Origin: Alphaproteobacteria bacterium
Lineage (GTDB): Bacteria; Pseudomonadota; Alphaproteobacteria; SMXP01
Assembly: GCA_021774995.1 (NCBI GenBank)
Contig: JAJFIM010000448.1
Location: forward strand, 1 to 17,364
Direction: 5' to 3'
DNA length: 17,364 nt
The notes beneath the pieces are model-generated. The model made no database searches, was not told the origin of the DNA, and saw only the letters and a program-made list of their open reading frames with translations. Each line of letters starts with the position of its first letter. Position 1 is the first letter of the stretch. The position numbers were made by a program, and so were the translations under genes. Shown piece by piece: positions 5,886-12,120 of the stretch.

Positions 5886-5997
5886 TTTGCCAATCCAGGC
5901 ATTGAGCCTGGATTGGCAAAGCGTGCGAGATTGTCCGCTTGGACAATCCGCCGTCACTACGGAAAAATTATTCTCCGTAGTGACGGCGTTTGCACGC
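5886..5997. repeat. Cluster of perfect inverted repeats, including a three-way-junction fold
   Basis: Hairpin 1 is TTTGCCAATCCAGGC (5886-5900), loop ATTGA, GCCTGGATTGGCAAA (5906-5920), a perfect 15 bp. Then GCGTGC (5921-5926) pairs with GCACGC (5992-5997) and encloses two hairpins: GATTGTCC/GGACAATC (5929-5936 and 5941-5948) and CGCCGTCACTACGGA/TCCGTAGTGACGGCG (5949-5963 and 5974-5988), another perfect 15 bp. No protein frame explains it. It could be a structured RNA, a single-strand origin or a recombination site. Confidence 0.75.
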
Positions 5998-6036
5998 ATG
6001 GGGATACTCTCGGCCGCTTCCCAAACCCCTTGGTCA

Positions 6037-6054
6037 ATGGCTGCCAGCAGCCAT
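6037..6054. repeat. Perfect 8-bp hairpin
   Basis: ATGGCTGC (6037-6044) and GCAGCCAT (6047-6054) with a 2-nt centre, immediately before the terminator at 6055. Part of the hairpin series that begins at 5886. Confidence 0.6.
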
Positions 6055-6088
6055 CCGAAATCAGGCTTTGGTCTGTTTCGGCTTTTTT
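6055..6088 (+). terminator. Intrinsic terminator with no obvious plus-strand gene upstream
   Basis: CCGAAA-T-CAG (6055-6064) pairs with CTGTTTCGG (6073-6081) with one bulged T and an 8-nt loop, followed by CTTTTTT (6082-6088). Since no plus-strand coding gene lies upstream, it may end a non-coding transcript that covers the hairpin cluster. Confidence 0.65.
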
Positions 6089-6091
6089 ATG

Positions 6092-6113
6092 GTGCCGGCG
6101 ATGTCGCCGGCAC
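6092..6113. repeat. Perfect 10-bp GC-rich hairpin
   Basis: GTGCCGGCGA (6092-6101) and TCGCCGGCAC (6104-6113) around TG. There is no T tract, so it is not a standard terminator. It follows the terminator at 6055-6088. Confidence 0.6.
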
Positions 6114-6148
6114 ATTCCGACCAGCGTAGAAAGCATGCTCAAACAAGA

Positions 6149-6175
6149 AAAACCCCACCGATTTGGTGAGGTTTT
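6149..6175. terminator. Bidirectional intrinsic terminator
   Basis: AAAACC-C-CACC (6149-6159) pairs with GGTG-A-GGTTTT (6165-6175), with one mismatch. A-rich on one side and T-rich on the other, so it can work on both strands. On the minus strand it could end transcripts from the gene at 6365-6766. Confidence 0.65.
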
Positions 6176-6364
6176 CTCTAATTTACGATTTAGATTTTTC
6201 CAATAATTTGCAAAAATATGAGAATCCATAAAATTGAAAAATTGATTTTTAGAACTAAAGAAAACTCCATTTTCTCACCGCCTTTCTGGTTGTGAAGGAA
6301 AACTTTCCTTACTCTTTATGTATCAATCGGGATGATTCAATTGGCGTTGCGTAGGGTAGATGGT

Positions 6365-6766
6365 CTAAGACCAATCAACAGGTATTGGGCCATCTACACT
6401 CGTTAATGACAGAAACCCAGATTCAAAAATTTTAATCATTTCCAAGAAGTCCAACAGGCCCTTAACCGGACGCTCTAATTCAAACTTCAGATCGCCATCA
6501 TCATCAACAAGTACGCGACACCCAAAAAGACCCTGCTCTGTTAAAAATTTCCCTATTTTTGGTATTTGATCAACCAAAGTTCCTCCACCAAATATGTAGG
6601 CATTGAGGCAGGTCATGTTGTTATAATTGCCGTCAAATATAACTGAATATTTAAAACCATTTCGCGTGGTTACTCTAAAAAGACTGCATTGAGGCCGCTG
6701 AGGAATTTCCTCAAATTCTACATTATTCATTTCCAATGCACTCCGAACTGTCTCAAAAAGTTCCAT
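6365..6766 (-). CDS. Small acidic cytoplasmic protein, possibly YbjN-like
   Basis: A 133-aa protein starting MELFETVRSALEMNNVEFEE. The order helix, beta hairpin (SLFRVTTRNGFKYSVIFDG), helix (VDQIPKIGKFLTEQG) and later RVLVDDDGDLKFELERPV resembles the YbjN / type III chaperone-like fold, but I see no diagnostic residue, so this is tentative. No signal peptide or membrane segment. The ATG at 6766 is used; a TTG two codons upstream is also possible, and neither has a good ribosome site. It stands alone, with AT-rich DNA downstream. Function unknown. Confidence 0.6.
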   Translation of the reverse strand: MELFETVRSALEMNNVEFEEIPQRPQCSLFRVTTRNGFKYSVIFDGNYNNMTCLNAYIFGGGTLVDQIPKIGKFLTEQGLFGCRVLVDDDGDLKFELERPVKGLLDFLEMIKIFESGFLSLTSVDGPIPVDWS

Positions 6767-6772
6767 AACCAA

Positions 6773-7177
6773 TGTCCGTTCGTAACAATAATAATCTCAA
6801 TCGTTTATCCAATTTTGAGCTTTTTTAAAAGTTGAAAAGCCGCAGGTTTTTACAATGATATTCTAAGGGGCGTTGCCCCTCGCGTCTGCAAATCTCTGTA
6901 GGGGCTTCTATGGAAGCCGTGTGATGATTGAGCACATTCGTGCCCAAACTTTATATCAGCCCTCACTTGGCCGGTGTTTTTGTAATTGTGTCTGTCGTCT
7001 AGGGCAATCTCCTGTCGCCCCCCTTTCCGGCTCTTAATCTCTCACACCTGCCACGGCCACGAACATCTGCCAAGGCCCGCTTGCAGCGCCTTCGGTAAAG
7101 GCCAGCAGATAACCGCTTACCCGTGCCTTATCGGGGCGAGAGAGCCGCATAGGGTGGCTTCAATACAGGAGAGAAAA
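6773..7177. other. Intergenic region with repeat copy B and the leader of the 7178 gene
   Basis: It holds repeat copy B (6863-6891) and, next to it, the hairpin GGCTTC/GAAGCC (about 6904-6919). From about 6990 to 7177 lies a GC-richer leader for the gene at 7178. A frame is open through this leader, but its residues look non-protein (Cys/Pro/His/Arg-rich) and only the part after 7178 is credible. Confidence 0.4.
6863..6891 (+). repeat. Dispersed repeat, copy B (short form)
   Basis: Positions 6863-6884 are identical to 7781-7802 (CTAAGGGGCGTTGCCCCTCG plus CG) and, inverted, to 3092-3071. It includes the AGGGGC-GTT-GCCCCT hairpin. The match then decays (TCTGCAA for CCCGCAA). The second conserved block of copies A and C is absent. 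Confidence 0.8.
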
Positions 7178-7378
7178 ATGCCCAAGAAAAGAACAGACGA
7201 TACTTATTACACCCTCTACACCGTCAAAGAACGTGAGGGGAAAGACAATATTTGGACGCGCATTGGTGCGGCCTTCCCGCACAAAAACGGCTTCGGTTTC
7301 AATATCCGCCTCAATGCTCTGCCGACAGACGGCGACATTGTTGCACTTGACCAAGCCCATTACGGCAACAGCAAATAA
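7178..7378 (+). CDS. Conserved small plasmid protein of unknown function (YTVKERE...WTRIGAAFPHKNG)
   Basis: A 66-aa protein, MPKKRTDDTYYTLYTVKERE followed by WTRIGAAFPHKNGFGFNIRL and a C-terminal GDIVALDQAHYG. I recognise the pattern YTVRER-x-W-x-IGAAFPHKDGKGFN-x-L-x-A-P-x-GRIV as a small family seen often on alphaproteobacterial plasmids and mobile elements, with no established function. The ATG at 7178 has an AGGAG ribosome site at the right distance and alignment begins here. It is followed by an 11-bp hairpin. It appears to be a single-gene unit. Confidence 0.8.
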   Translation: MPKKRTDDTYYTLYTVKEREGKDNIWTRIGAAFPHKNGFGFNIRLNALPTDGDIVALDQAHYGNSK

Positions 7379-7394
7379 TTTGCCGAAACGCTCA

Positions 7395-7420
7395 TTGACC
7401 CGCCCTAATGGGCGGGTCAA
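7395..7420. terminator. Hairpin terminator between converging genes
   Basis: TTGACCCGCCC (7395-7405) and GGGCGGGTCAA (7410-7420) form a perfect 11-bp stem with a TAAT loop. It lies between the plus-strand stop at 7378 and the minus-strand stop at 7467. It has no long T tract, so termination may be moderate. Confidence 0.65.
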
Positions 7421-7466
7421 TTCGGATAGGTTGCGATTTGCGATGAATTTTTGAAACGGTCTACGT

Positions 7467-7709
7467 CTATGGCATATCATACCAGTCGCTACAGTTAAAT
7501 CCGCCGCCCGACCCGTGAGCAAACTGACACCGCCGTGCTTTGTTATTGCTTATCATCCACATCACTTCAGTTCCGTTACTATGCACCCCCACAGCAACTT
7601 GAGTAGTATGATTGCTGGCGTTAGATACTTCATAATTTTGGAAAAATAATACTCCCGCAACAAAGACAAAAAATGCGAAAAACGTTGTTGTCCATTTCAT
7701 ATATTGCAT
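7467..7709 (-). CDS. Small N-terminally anchored or exported protein of unknown function
   Basis: An 80-aa protein. The N-terminus MQYMKWTTTFFAFFVFVAGV is a short basic start followed by a hydrophobic helix to about residue 24, so it is either a membrane anchor or an uncleaved signal. No lipobox is seen. The polar rest ends with two cysteines (RRCQFAHG, FNCSDWYDMP) that could form a disulfide in the periplasm. The ATG at 7709 has GGAG 7 nt upstream, better than the in-frame starts at 7721 or 7757. I do not recognise the family; entry-exclusion and phage-exclusion proteins can look like this, but that is speculation. Confidence 0.6.
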   Translation of the reverse strand: MQYMKWTTTFFAFFVFVAGVLFFQNYEVSNASNHTTQVAVGVHSNGTEVMWMISNNKARRCQFAHGSGGGFNCSDWYDMP

Positions 7710-7780
7710 GATTTTCTCCATATATTGAAACCAAAGCACTATAGAAATAATATCCAATTATGCAAGTTTGCAGCGTTATT

Positions 7781-7903
7781 CTAAGGGGCGTTGCCCCTCG
7801 CGCCCGCAAGGGGTTTCCCCAACCTTCCGCGCTCTGCTTGTGCAGGCTGGGCGATACCCCTCCCCTTGCACTTGCTACCCCCACATTCGCCATTTGGCAG
7901 GGT
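7781..7903 (+). repeat. Dispersed repeat, copy C
   Basis: 7781-7810 is identical over 30 bp to the minus strand of 3092-3063, and 7865-7902 matches 3024-2988 with few changes. Between them lies copy-specific sequence. The first block carries the hairpin AGGGGC-GTT-GCCCCT. No gene is seen. It separates the exported-protein gene from the toxin-antitoxin pair. Confidence 0.8.
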
Positions 7904-7948
7904 TTCGGGGGTGAAACCTTTTTTTGAAGAACCAGAATTCAGATGGAT

Positions 7949-7998
7949 GCCTAATTGTTAGGCAAGGTGCTTGTCAGTTGTTGTCTTTTATGACAACA
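7949..7998 (+). promoter_or_regulatory. Putative operator region of the HigBA-type operon
   Basis: Two perfect inverted repeats lie just before the toxin start: GCCTAA-TTG-TTAGGC (7949-7963) and TGTTGTC-TTTTAT-GACAACA (7979-7998). HigA-type antitoxins bind such palindromes to repress their own operon. A TATAAG at 7999-8004 and TTGTCA at 7971-7976 are not well spaced, so I do not name the promoter elements. Confidence 0.55.
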
Positions 7999-8006
7999 TA
8001 TAAGCA

Positions 8007-8345
8007 ATGGAACGGAAAATATCATGGATAAAAGCCGCAGAACGGGGATTTCTGAAATTTCCCGAACGTGTGCAACTTCAAATGGGAAGGGCTCTTCACA
8101 TTGCGGCATTAGGCCAAAAGGCCGATATTGCAAAGCCAATGAAAGGTTTGGGTGCTGGTGTTTTTGAGGTGCGTGTTGCGTATCGCACAGATGCCTACCG
8201 TACGGTTTACGCCGTTAAACTAGGCAAGGATGTCTATGTTATCCATGCTTTTCAAAAGCGTTCCAGCATGGGCATCAAAACGCCACTGAAAGAAGTGGAC
8301 GTTATCAAAACCCGTCTGAAAAGACTAAAGGAGGAATTGCGATGA
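8007..8345 (+). CDS. higB: Toxin of the RelE/HigB superfamily (phage-derived Gp49-like type)
   Basis: A 112-aa probable ribosome-dependent mRNA interferase. The hallmark lies in the second half: GVFEVRVAYRTDAYRTVYAV (51-70), then VYVIHAFQKRSSMGIKTP (76-93) and a final amphipathic helix. This matches the Gp49-like/HigB pattern (R-x-Y, LHAF-x-KK, K-T-P). The gene order toxin then antitoxin, with overlap ATGA at 8342-8345, is typical for higBA. No clear ribosome site lies before the ATG at 8007, which sits very close to the operator. It would be harmless while bound by the downstream antitoxin and would help keep the plasmid in the population. Activity is inferred. Confidence 0.85.
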   Translation: MERKISWIKAAERGFLKFPERVQLQMGRALHIAALGQKADIAKPMKGLGAGVFEVRVAYRTDAYRTVYAVKLGKDVYVIHAFQKRSSMGIKTPLKEVDVIKTRLKRLKEELR

Positions 8346-8665
8346 GTGATGAAAAAATGGAAATTGTAAAAGGAAGCGGCAATATCTTTCGGGATTTTGG
8401 CCACGCTAACCCTGACATTGAATTAATGAAAGCGACCCTTGCAGCAGAAATTATCAGAGTGATTGACGAGCGCAAATTGAGTGTGCGCAAAGCAGGAAAA
8501 GTTGCAGAGGTGCAGTATGCCGATATTTCACGAGTGCGGAATGCCGATTTAGATAAGTTCACCGTGGACTGGCTGGCAAAAGTGTTCAATCGGCTTGAGC
8601 CAAAAGTTGAGGTGGGTTTGACCTTCTCTGAACGTTCTTTGGGAACACCAGCAGCGGCTTATTGA
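8342..8665 (+). CDS. higA: Antitoxin of the HigA type (XRE-like helix-turn-helix)
   Basis: A 107-aa protein. The region NIFRDFGHANPDIELMKATL, followed by AAEIIRVIDERKLSVRKAGK and VQYADISRVRNADLDKF, matches the XRE-like (HTH_37) antitoxins paired with Gp49-like toxins. The helix-turn-helix lies at about residues 44-70. It overlaps the toxin stop by 4 bp, so translation is coupled, and a GGAGG ribosome site sits in the toxin's end. It should neutralise the toxin and repress the operon at the palindromes 7949-7998. A third gene follows after 23 bp. Confidence 0.87.
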   Translation: MSDEKMEIVKGSGNIFRDFGHANPDIELMKATLAAEIIRVIDERKLSVRKAGKVAEVQYADISRVRNADLDKFTVDWLAKVFNRLEPKVEVGLTFSERSLGTPAAAY

Positions 8666-8688
8666 GCGATATGAAGGGGGTGCAATAG

Positions 8689-9804
8689 ATGAATGCGTCA
8701 CGGTTACTGGAGATTATAAATCTTCTAATAAAGGAAGAAGCTAAATCAGATATTCAAGGCAAATTGAACGACCTGAATACGCATCTAGCAAATTTGGTAA
8801 GTCAGCCCGCAGACCCGACTCATCAAAAAGCGCTTTCAAGCTCAATTAAAAAATTAGAACAAACTATCCAAAATACGGTCGATTATCTCCAGCCAGCCCA
8901 GATAAAATTGCTGGAGGAAATAGGTGCGGATGAATATTTTATTTCAGATATGCCCGCAAGAATTACGAGTTTGGTCAACGAGAATTTAGCCGCACCTGCC
9001 GTTGCGCAACAGGAATTGACGGAGTTTATCCAAGCTCGTCAGGCTTATATCCAGAAATTGAATCAACTTAGCGAAAACCTCAAAGATATGGGAGTAACGG
9101 TTAGCAGTCTTGAAGAAGGGAAGGCAGAAATAGGGTTCTCGTTGCCCAGAGAACTTTTTGAAAATAATTTTGAAAACCTCATCTCCGAATTGGAGGTTAT
9201 TAAGCGTATAATCAGAGCATTTTCGGAAGCCACAACAGGCTCGGTTGAAATTATTGAAGTTCGTCAAATTTCTACCTCTGACCCGCTCATCTTTTTGGGG
9301 TTAGACATAAGCGTTATTGTGGCATTGGGTGGAGCTGTAACATGGGCTTTGCTTACATGGGAACAAGTGGAAAAAATTCGGAAAATTAGGTTGGAGTCAG
9401 CGCAGATTGAGCAATTGCAAGGAGAACCATATGAAGAGATGCTGGATATAACAATTCAGAAGACCATCAAGACGGCCATAGACAATAAAACTGCGGAATT
9501 ATTAGAAGGCATCGACGAGAAAAGCGGACGAGTTAATGAGCAAGAAACACATATTAAATGGGCACTGGAATCTATAATTGCTCGTGTTGAAAGAGGCATG
9601 ACAGTGGAAGTTCGAGTATTGCCACCAGCGGATAAAGAGCCTGAAGAAGGGGAGGAAGCTGAAGAGGCATTGCAAGTGTACAGGGAACTGGAAGAGATAT
9701 CAGGCCAGTTGGTTTTTCCAAAGGTGGAAGGAACCCCAATTTTGGCCTTACCCAGTGAGAAACCAGACAATAAAGATAGGACAACAGCAAAAACAAAAAA
9801 ATGA
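8689..9804 (+). CDS. Coiled-coil protein with one membrane segment, unknown function, downstream of higBA
   Basis: A 371-aa protein that I do not recognise. Residues 1-140 are helical with heptads (IQGKLNDLNTHLANL, IKKLEQTIQNTVDYL, YIQKLNQLSENLKDM). A mixed segment at 141-195 follows. A single hydrophobic segment, LGLDISVIVALGGAVTWALL at about 203-222, is followed by another helical region (EQVEKIRKIRLESAQIEQLQ) and a Glu-rich, then Lys-rich tail. The ATG at 8689 has GGGGG 8 nt upstream. The gene is 23 bp after higA and is probably on the same transcript. Base composition and reading are gene-like throughout. A role as effector or sensor linked to the toxin-antitoxin pair is possible, but nothing proves it. 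Confidence 0.75.
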   Translation: MNASRLLEIINLLIKEEAKSDIQGKLNDLNTHLANLVSQPADPTHQKALSSSIKKLEQTIQNTVDYLQPAQIKLLEEIGADEYFISDMPARITSLVNENLAAPAVAQQELTEFIQARQAYIQKLNQLSENLKDMGVTVSSLEEGKAEIGFSLPRELFENNFENLISELEVIKRIIRAFSEATTGSVEIIEVRQISTSDPLIFLGLDISVIVALGGAVTWALLTWEQVEKIRKIRLESAQIEQLQGEPYEEMLDITIQKTIKTAIDNKTAELLEGIDEKSGRVNEQETHIKWALESIIARVERGMTVEVRVLPPADKEPEEGEEAEEALQVYRELEEISGQLVFPKVEGTPILALPSEKPDNKDRTTAKTKK

Positions 9805-9820
9805 AGCGCTGCATAAATCA

Positions 9821-9881
9821 AGATTTTCGTTACACCTCCCCTGCCCTATTGAAAACAGGGGCTTGGCTGTAACGAAAATCT
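9821..9881. repeat. 61-bp near-complete palindrome with nested hairpin
   Basis: AGATTTTCGTTACA (9821-9834) pairs perfectly with TGTAACGAAAATCT (9868-9881), and inside it CCCCTG (9838-9843) pairs with CAGGGG (9856-9861). It begins 17 bp after the stop at 9804. No T tract follows. It could be a small inserted palindromic element, an mRNA 3'-end stabiliser or a protein-binding site. Confidence 0.7.
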
Positions 9882-9966
9882 GTCCCGGATACCCAACCTG
9901 GGCGTCCATTGCTTTTTCGTCCTGGTTGTGTCACCTTAAATAGGATTTGGAATTTGGTTTTGCCGC

Positions 9967-9987
9967 CCGCCGCGAGGCGGTTTTTTT
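9967..9987 (+). terminator. Intrinsic terminator (first of tandem pair)
   Basis: CCGCC (9967-9971), loop GCGA, GGCGG (9976-9980), then seven T residues. It should end the higBA-8689 transcript. Confidence 0.85.
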
Positions 9988-10049
9988 GTATCCGCAATTA
10001 TATGAAATTGAATTCCCAATTTGTAGTTGGCCGTCAGGCTGTCCCCAAC

Positions 10050-10071
10050 CCCGCCCTACGGCGGGTTTTTT
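10050..10071 (+). terminator. Intrinsic terminator (second of tandem pair)
   Basis: CCCGCC (10050-10055), loop CTAC, GGCGGG (10060-10065), then TTTTTT. It lies 62 bp after the first terminator, with no gene between them. Confidence 0.85.
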
Positions 10072-10101
10072 ATTGACCAACGAGGTTTATCTAAATCCAG
10101 A

Positions 10102-10281
10102 ATGTTCGACAACATTCCGGACTGGATCGAAATTCTCGTCGGTCTCTTGTTTTCACAACTTCCTATTATTTGGATGAAGCGTAGGTCTCGGCCGCGAAAG
10201 CGGATGCGTGAACGGCGCTTACACATTCGGTTTGGGAAGTTAGAGGTCAAGAGCTCCCGGCGGGAAGACGACCAGTCTTAG
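10102..10281 (+). CDS. Possible small membrane protein, unknown function
   Basis: A 59-aa frame: MFDNIPDWIEILVGLLFSQL gives one hydrophobic helix (about residues 8-24), followed by PIIWMKRRSRPRKRMRERRL, strongly basic, and a polar end. The positive residues after the helix predict a cytoplasmic C-terminus. No good ribosome site precedes the ATG at 10102, and the frame stays open further upstream through the terminator, where it is not credible. It has a protein-like pattern but could be chance. Confidence 0.4.
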   Translation: MFDNIPDWIEILVGLLFSQLPIIWMKRRSRPRKRMRERRLHIRFGKLEVKSSRREDDQS

Positions 10282-10401
10282 CTCCTCACCAATCCGCAAG
10301 CGCATAGGCGTTCAATAGGTGATCGGGAGAGAGGAGTATTGTTGACCATATGAATATATGATAATGTCCTTTATCCTATAATAGATATTTGAGTATACGA
10401 G

Positions 10402-11121
10402 ATGATAGAGATGCGCCTGACTGAAGTGATTGCAGATATAGAATTGTTTGAAGCGCTTGAAATCGATGAGCTGGCAATACGCTTGTTACCTTGGATTGCT
10501 CGCATGAATAGCGGCAACAGGCAGTTAGCATTAGCTATTCAGCGACTTGAAGAAGAATATCCAGGACGCGGTAGATCAGCCGCAAACCTTGCCCTACGGG
10601 AGGCTTGGGCGTGGCTTGAGGGACAGGCATTGCTTATCGAAGCTCCTCAATTTGTATCACCAAATGCGATTAGAATTTTGAGTAGAAAGGCCTCTGCGCT
10701 GGCAGACCTGGGGGATGTTCGAGGGGTCCTGAGTGTGCGACGTATTCATAAAGACAATTTGCACCCTGCGATCCGTGAAGATGTATGGGGGCTTTATCAT
10801 CGCGGGAAGTACGATACGGCTGTATTTGAAGCCATGAAAGCAGTGGAAGTAGCGGTACGCGAAGCTTCAGGGCTGTCTAAGGACATTGGAGTACCGCTGA
10901 TGCGAAAAGCATTTGATAAGGCTGGCGGTCCGCTGACAGATATGTTGATAGACGAGGGCGAGCGCGAGATGCGAGCGCATCTCTTCGCAGGAGCAATTGG
11001 CTCCTATAAAAACCCACAATCACACCGAAATGTTGCGTTGGATGATCCTGATGAAGCAGCAGAAATCATTATGCTGGCCAACCATCTCTTGCGTATCGTC
11101 GACTCGAGGAAAAACACATGA
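10402..11121 (+). CDS. TIGR02391 (Ymh)-family protein
   Basis: A 239-aa protein. Residues 117-235 match the TIGR02391/Hypoth_Ymh domain: HPAIREDVWGLYHRGKYDTA, VFEAMKAVEVAVREASGL, then HLFAGAIGSYKNPQSHR and a final LANHLLRIVDS helix. The family is widespread on mobile elements and near defence genes, but its biochemistry is not settled. The motif K-N-P-x-x-H replaces the usual R-N-P-x-x-H and resembles the R-x4-6-H motif of HEPN RNases, so an RNase-like role is a possible inference. The N-terminal 115 residues are helical with no known domain. TATAAT at 10377-10382 may be the -10 box, without a clear -35. The gene overlaps the next recombinase gene by 4 bp (ATGA), so the two are co-translated. 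Confidence 0.85.
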   Translation: MIEMRLTEVIADIELFEALEIDELAIRLLPWIARMNSGNRQLALAIQRLEEEYPGRGRSAANLALREAWAWLEGQALLIEAPQFVSPNAIRILSRKASALADLGDVRGVLSVRRIHKDNLHPAIREDVWGLYHRGKYDTAVFEAMKAVEVAVREASGLSKDIGVPLMRKAFDKAGGPLTDMLIDEGEREMRAHLFAGAIGSYKNPQSHRNVALDDPDEAAEIIMLANHLLRIVDSRKNT

Positions 11122-12071
11122 ATCAAATCATGCTATCCTCGTCTCAATTGCCAGGTCTACTTATTACCTCTGGAGATCAAGCATCGCGCCGCTTTGTCGA
11201 GTTTTTCACCGCCAACATCCGCAATGCAAACACGCGCAAGGCCTATGCGCGGGCGGCGGTGGATTTCTTTGCCTGGGCTGATGATCACAGCGTGACCGCC
11301 CTGCCCGCCATTCAACCGATCCACGTGGCAACCTGGATTGAGGAACTTGGCCAGACACATTCAGTGCCGACAGTGAAGCTGCGCCTAGCGGCTCTGAAGC
11401 ATCTATTTGATTGGTTTGTGGTTGGTCAGATTATTCCGGTTAACCCGGCCGCTTCAGTTCGCGGCCCGAAACATTCTGTCCGGCGTGGCAAGACGCCAGT
11501 GTTATCACCACAGGAAGCACGGCTGCTCTTGGACAGCATTCCGACAGACAAGATTGCCGGATTGCGCGACCGGGCCCTGATCGGCCTCATGGTCTATTCG
11601 TTTGCCCGGATTGGAGCAGCGCTCTCGATGAAGGTGGAGGATGTCTACACCCAGGATCGTCGTCTTTGGGTGCGCCTCCATGAAAAAGGTGGCAAGCGCC
11701 ATGAGATGCCTTGCCATCACACGCTGGAACAATATCTGCACGAATATATCGAAACAGCAGGGCTCGAAGGCGATGCTAAAGGAGTCTTGTTCCGGACGAT
11801 CGATCTGCACAGCAAGGAGTTATCGGAAAGGCCCCTGCCCCAGGCCAATGCCTACGCCATGATCCAGCGGCGTGCCCGTGCAGCCGGGATAGATACCCGT
11901 GTCTGCTGCCACACTTTCCGGGCGACCGGCATCACCGCATATCTGAAGAATGAAGGCACTTTGGAAAAGGCCGCCCACATGGCCAACCATGCCTCAACAC
12001 GCACAACCCAGCTTTATGATCGGCGCAGCGATGAGGTTACGCTTGATGAGGTGGAGCGGATTTTGATATGA
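11118..12071 (+). CDS. Tyrosine recombinase, XerC/XerD-like
   Basis: A 317-aa recombinase with a SAM-like N-terminal core-binding domain (RRFVEFFTANIRNANTRKAY, about residues 24-105) and a complete catalytic domain: Arg164 (FARIGAAL), Lys190 (HEKGGKRHEMP), His265-x-x-Arg268 (CHTFRATGIT), His291 (MANHASTRTT) and nucleophile Tyr300 (QLYDRR). It may resolve plasmid multimers or move gene cassettes. The ATG at 11118 overlaps the stop of the TIGR02391 gene. It is distinct from the first recombinase at 4542-5402, with a different N-terminal domain. No dif- or att-like site is evident nearby. Confidence 0.92.
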   Translation: MNQIMLSSSQLPGLLITSGDQASRRFVEFFTANIRNANTRKAYARAAVDFFAWADDHSVTALPAIQPIHVATWIEELGQTHSVPTVKLRLAALKHLFDWFVVGQIIPVNPAASVRGPKHSVRRGKTPVLSPQEARLLLDSIPTDKIAGLRDRALIGLMVYSFARIGAALSMKVEDVYTQDRRLWVRLHEKGGKRHEMPCHHTLEQYLHEYIETAGLEGDAKGVLFRTIDLHSKELSERPLPQANAYAMIQRRARAAGIDTRVCCHTFRATGITAYLKNEGTLEKAAHMANHASTRTTQLYDRRSDEVTLDEVERILI

Positions 12072-12089
12072 ATAATTTGCATATATAAT
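12063..12089 (+). promoter_or_regulatory. Probable promoter of the Cys-rich gene
   Basis: TTGATA (12063-12068) lies 15 bp before a perfect TATAAT (12084-12089). It overlaps the end of the recombinase gene and points to the ATG at 12121. The spacer is a little short. Confidence 0.4.
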
Positions 12090-12120
12090 ATATTTTTCGA
12101 CGTAAAAGGTAGAAATCATT

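Larger units (their letters stand above)
5403..6364. other. About 960 bp without a convincing gene, rich in perfect hairpins
   Basis: Apart from a possible 37-aa ORF at 5625-5738, no frame here looks like a protein on either strand. The region holds the folded element 5765-5835, the hairpin cluster 5886-6113, two terminators (6055-6088 and 6149-6175), and the small repeat AAGGAAA/TTTCCTT at 6295-6310. From 6180 to 6364 it is AT-rich with nothing else recognised. Confidence 0.6.

Noticed and set aside
6986..7177. N-terminal extension of the 7178 gene
   Set aside because: The extension is Cys/Pro/His-rich and unlike a protein, while AGGAG and family alignment fix the start at 7178.
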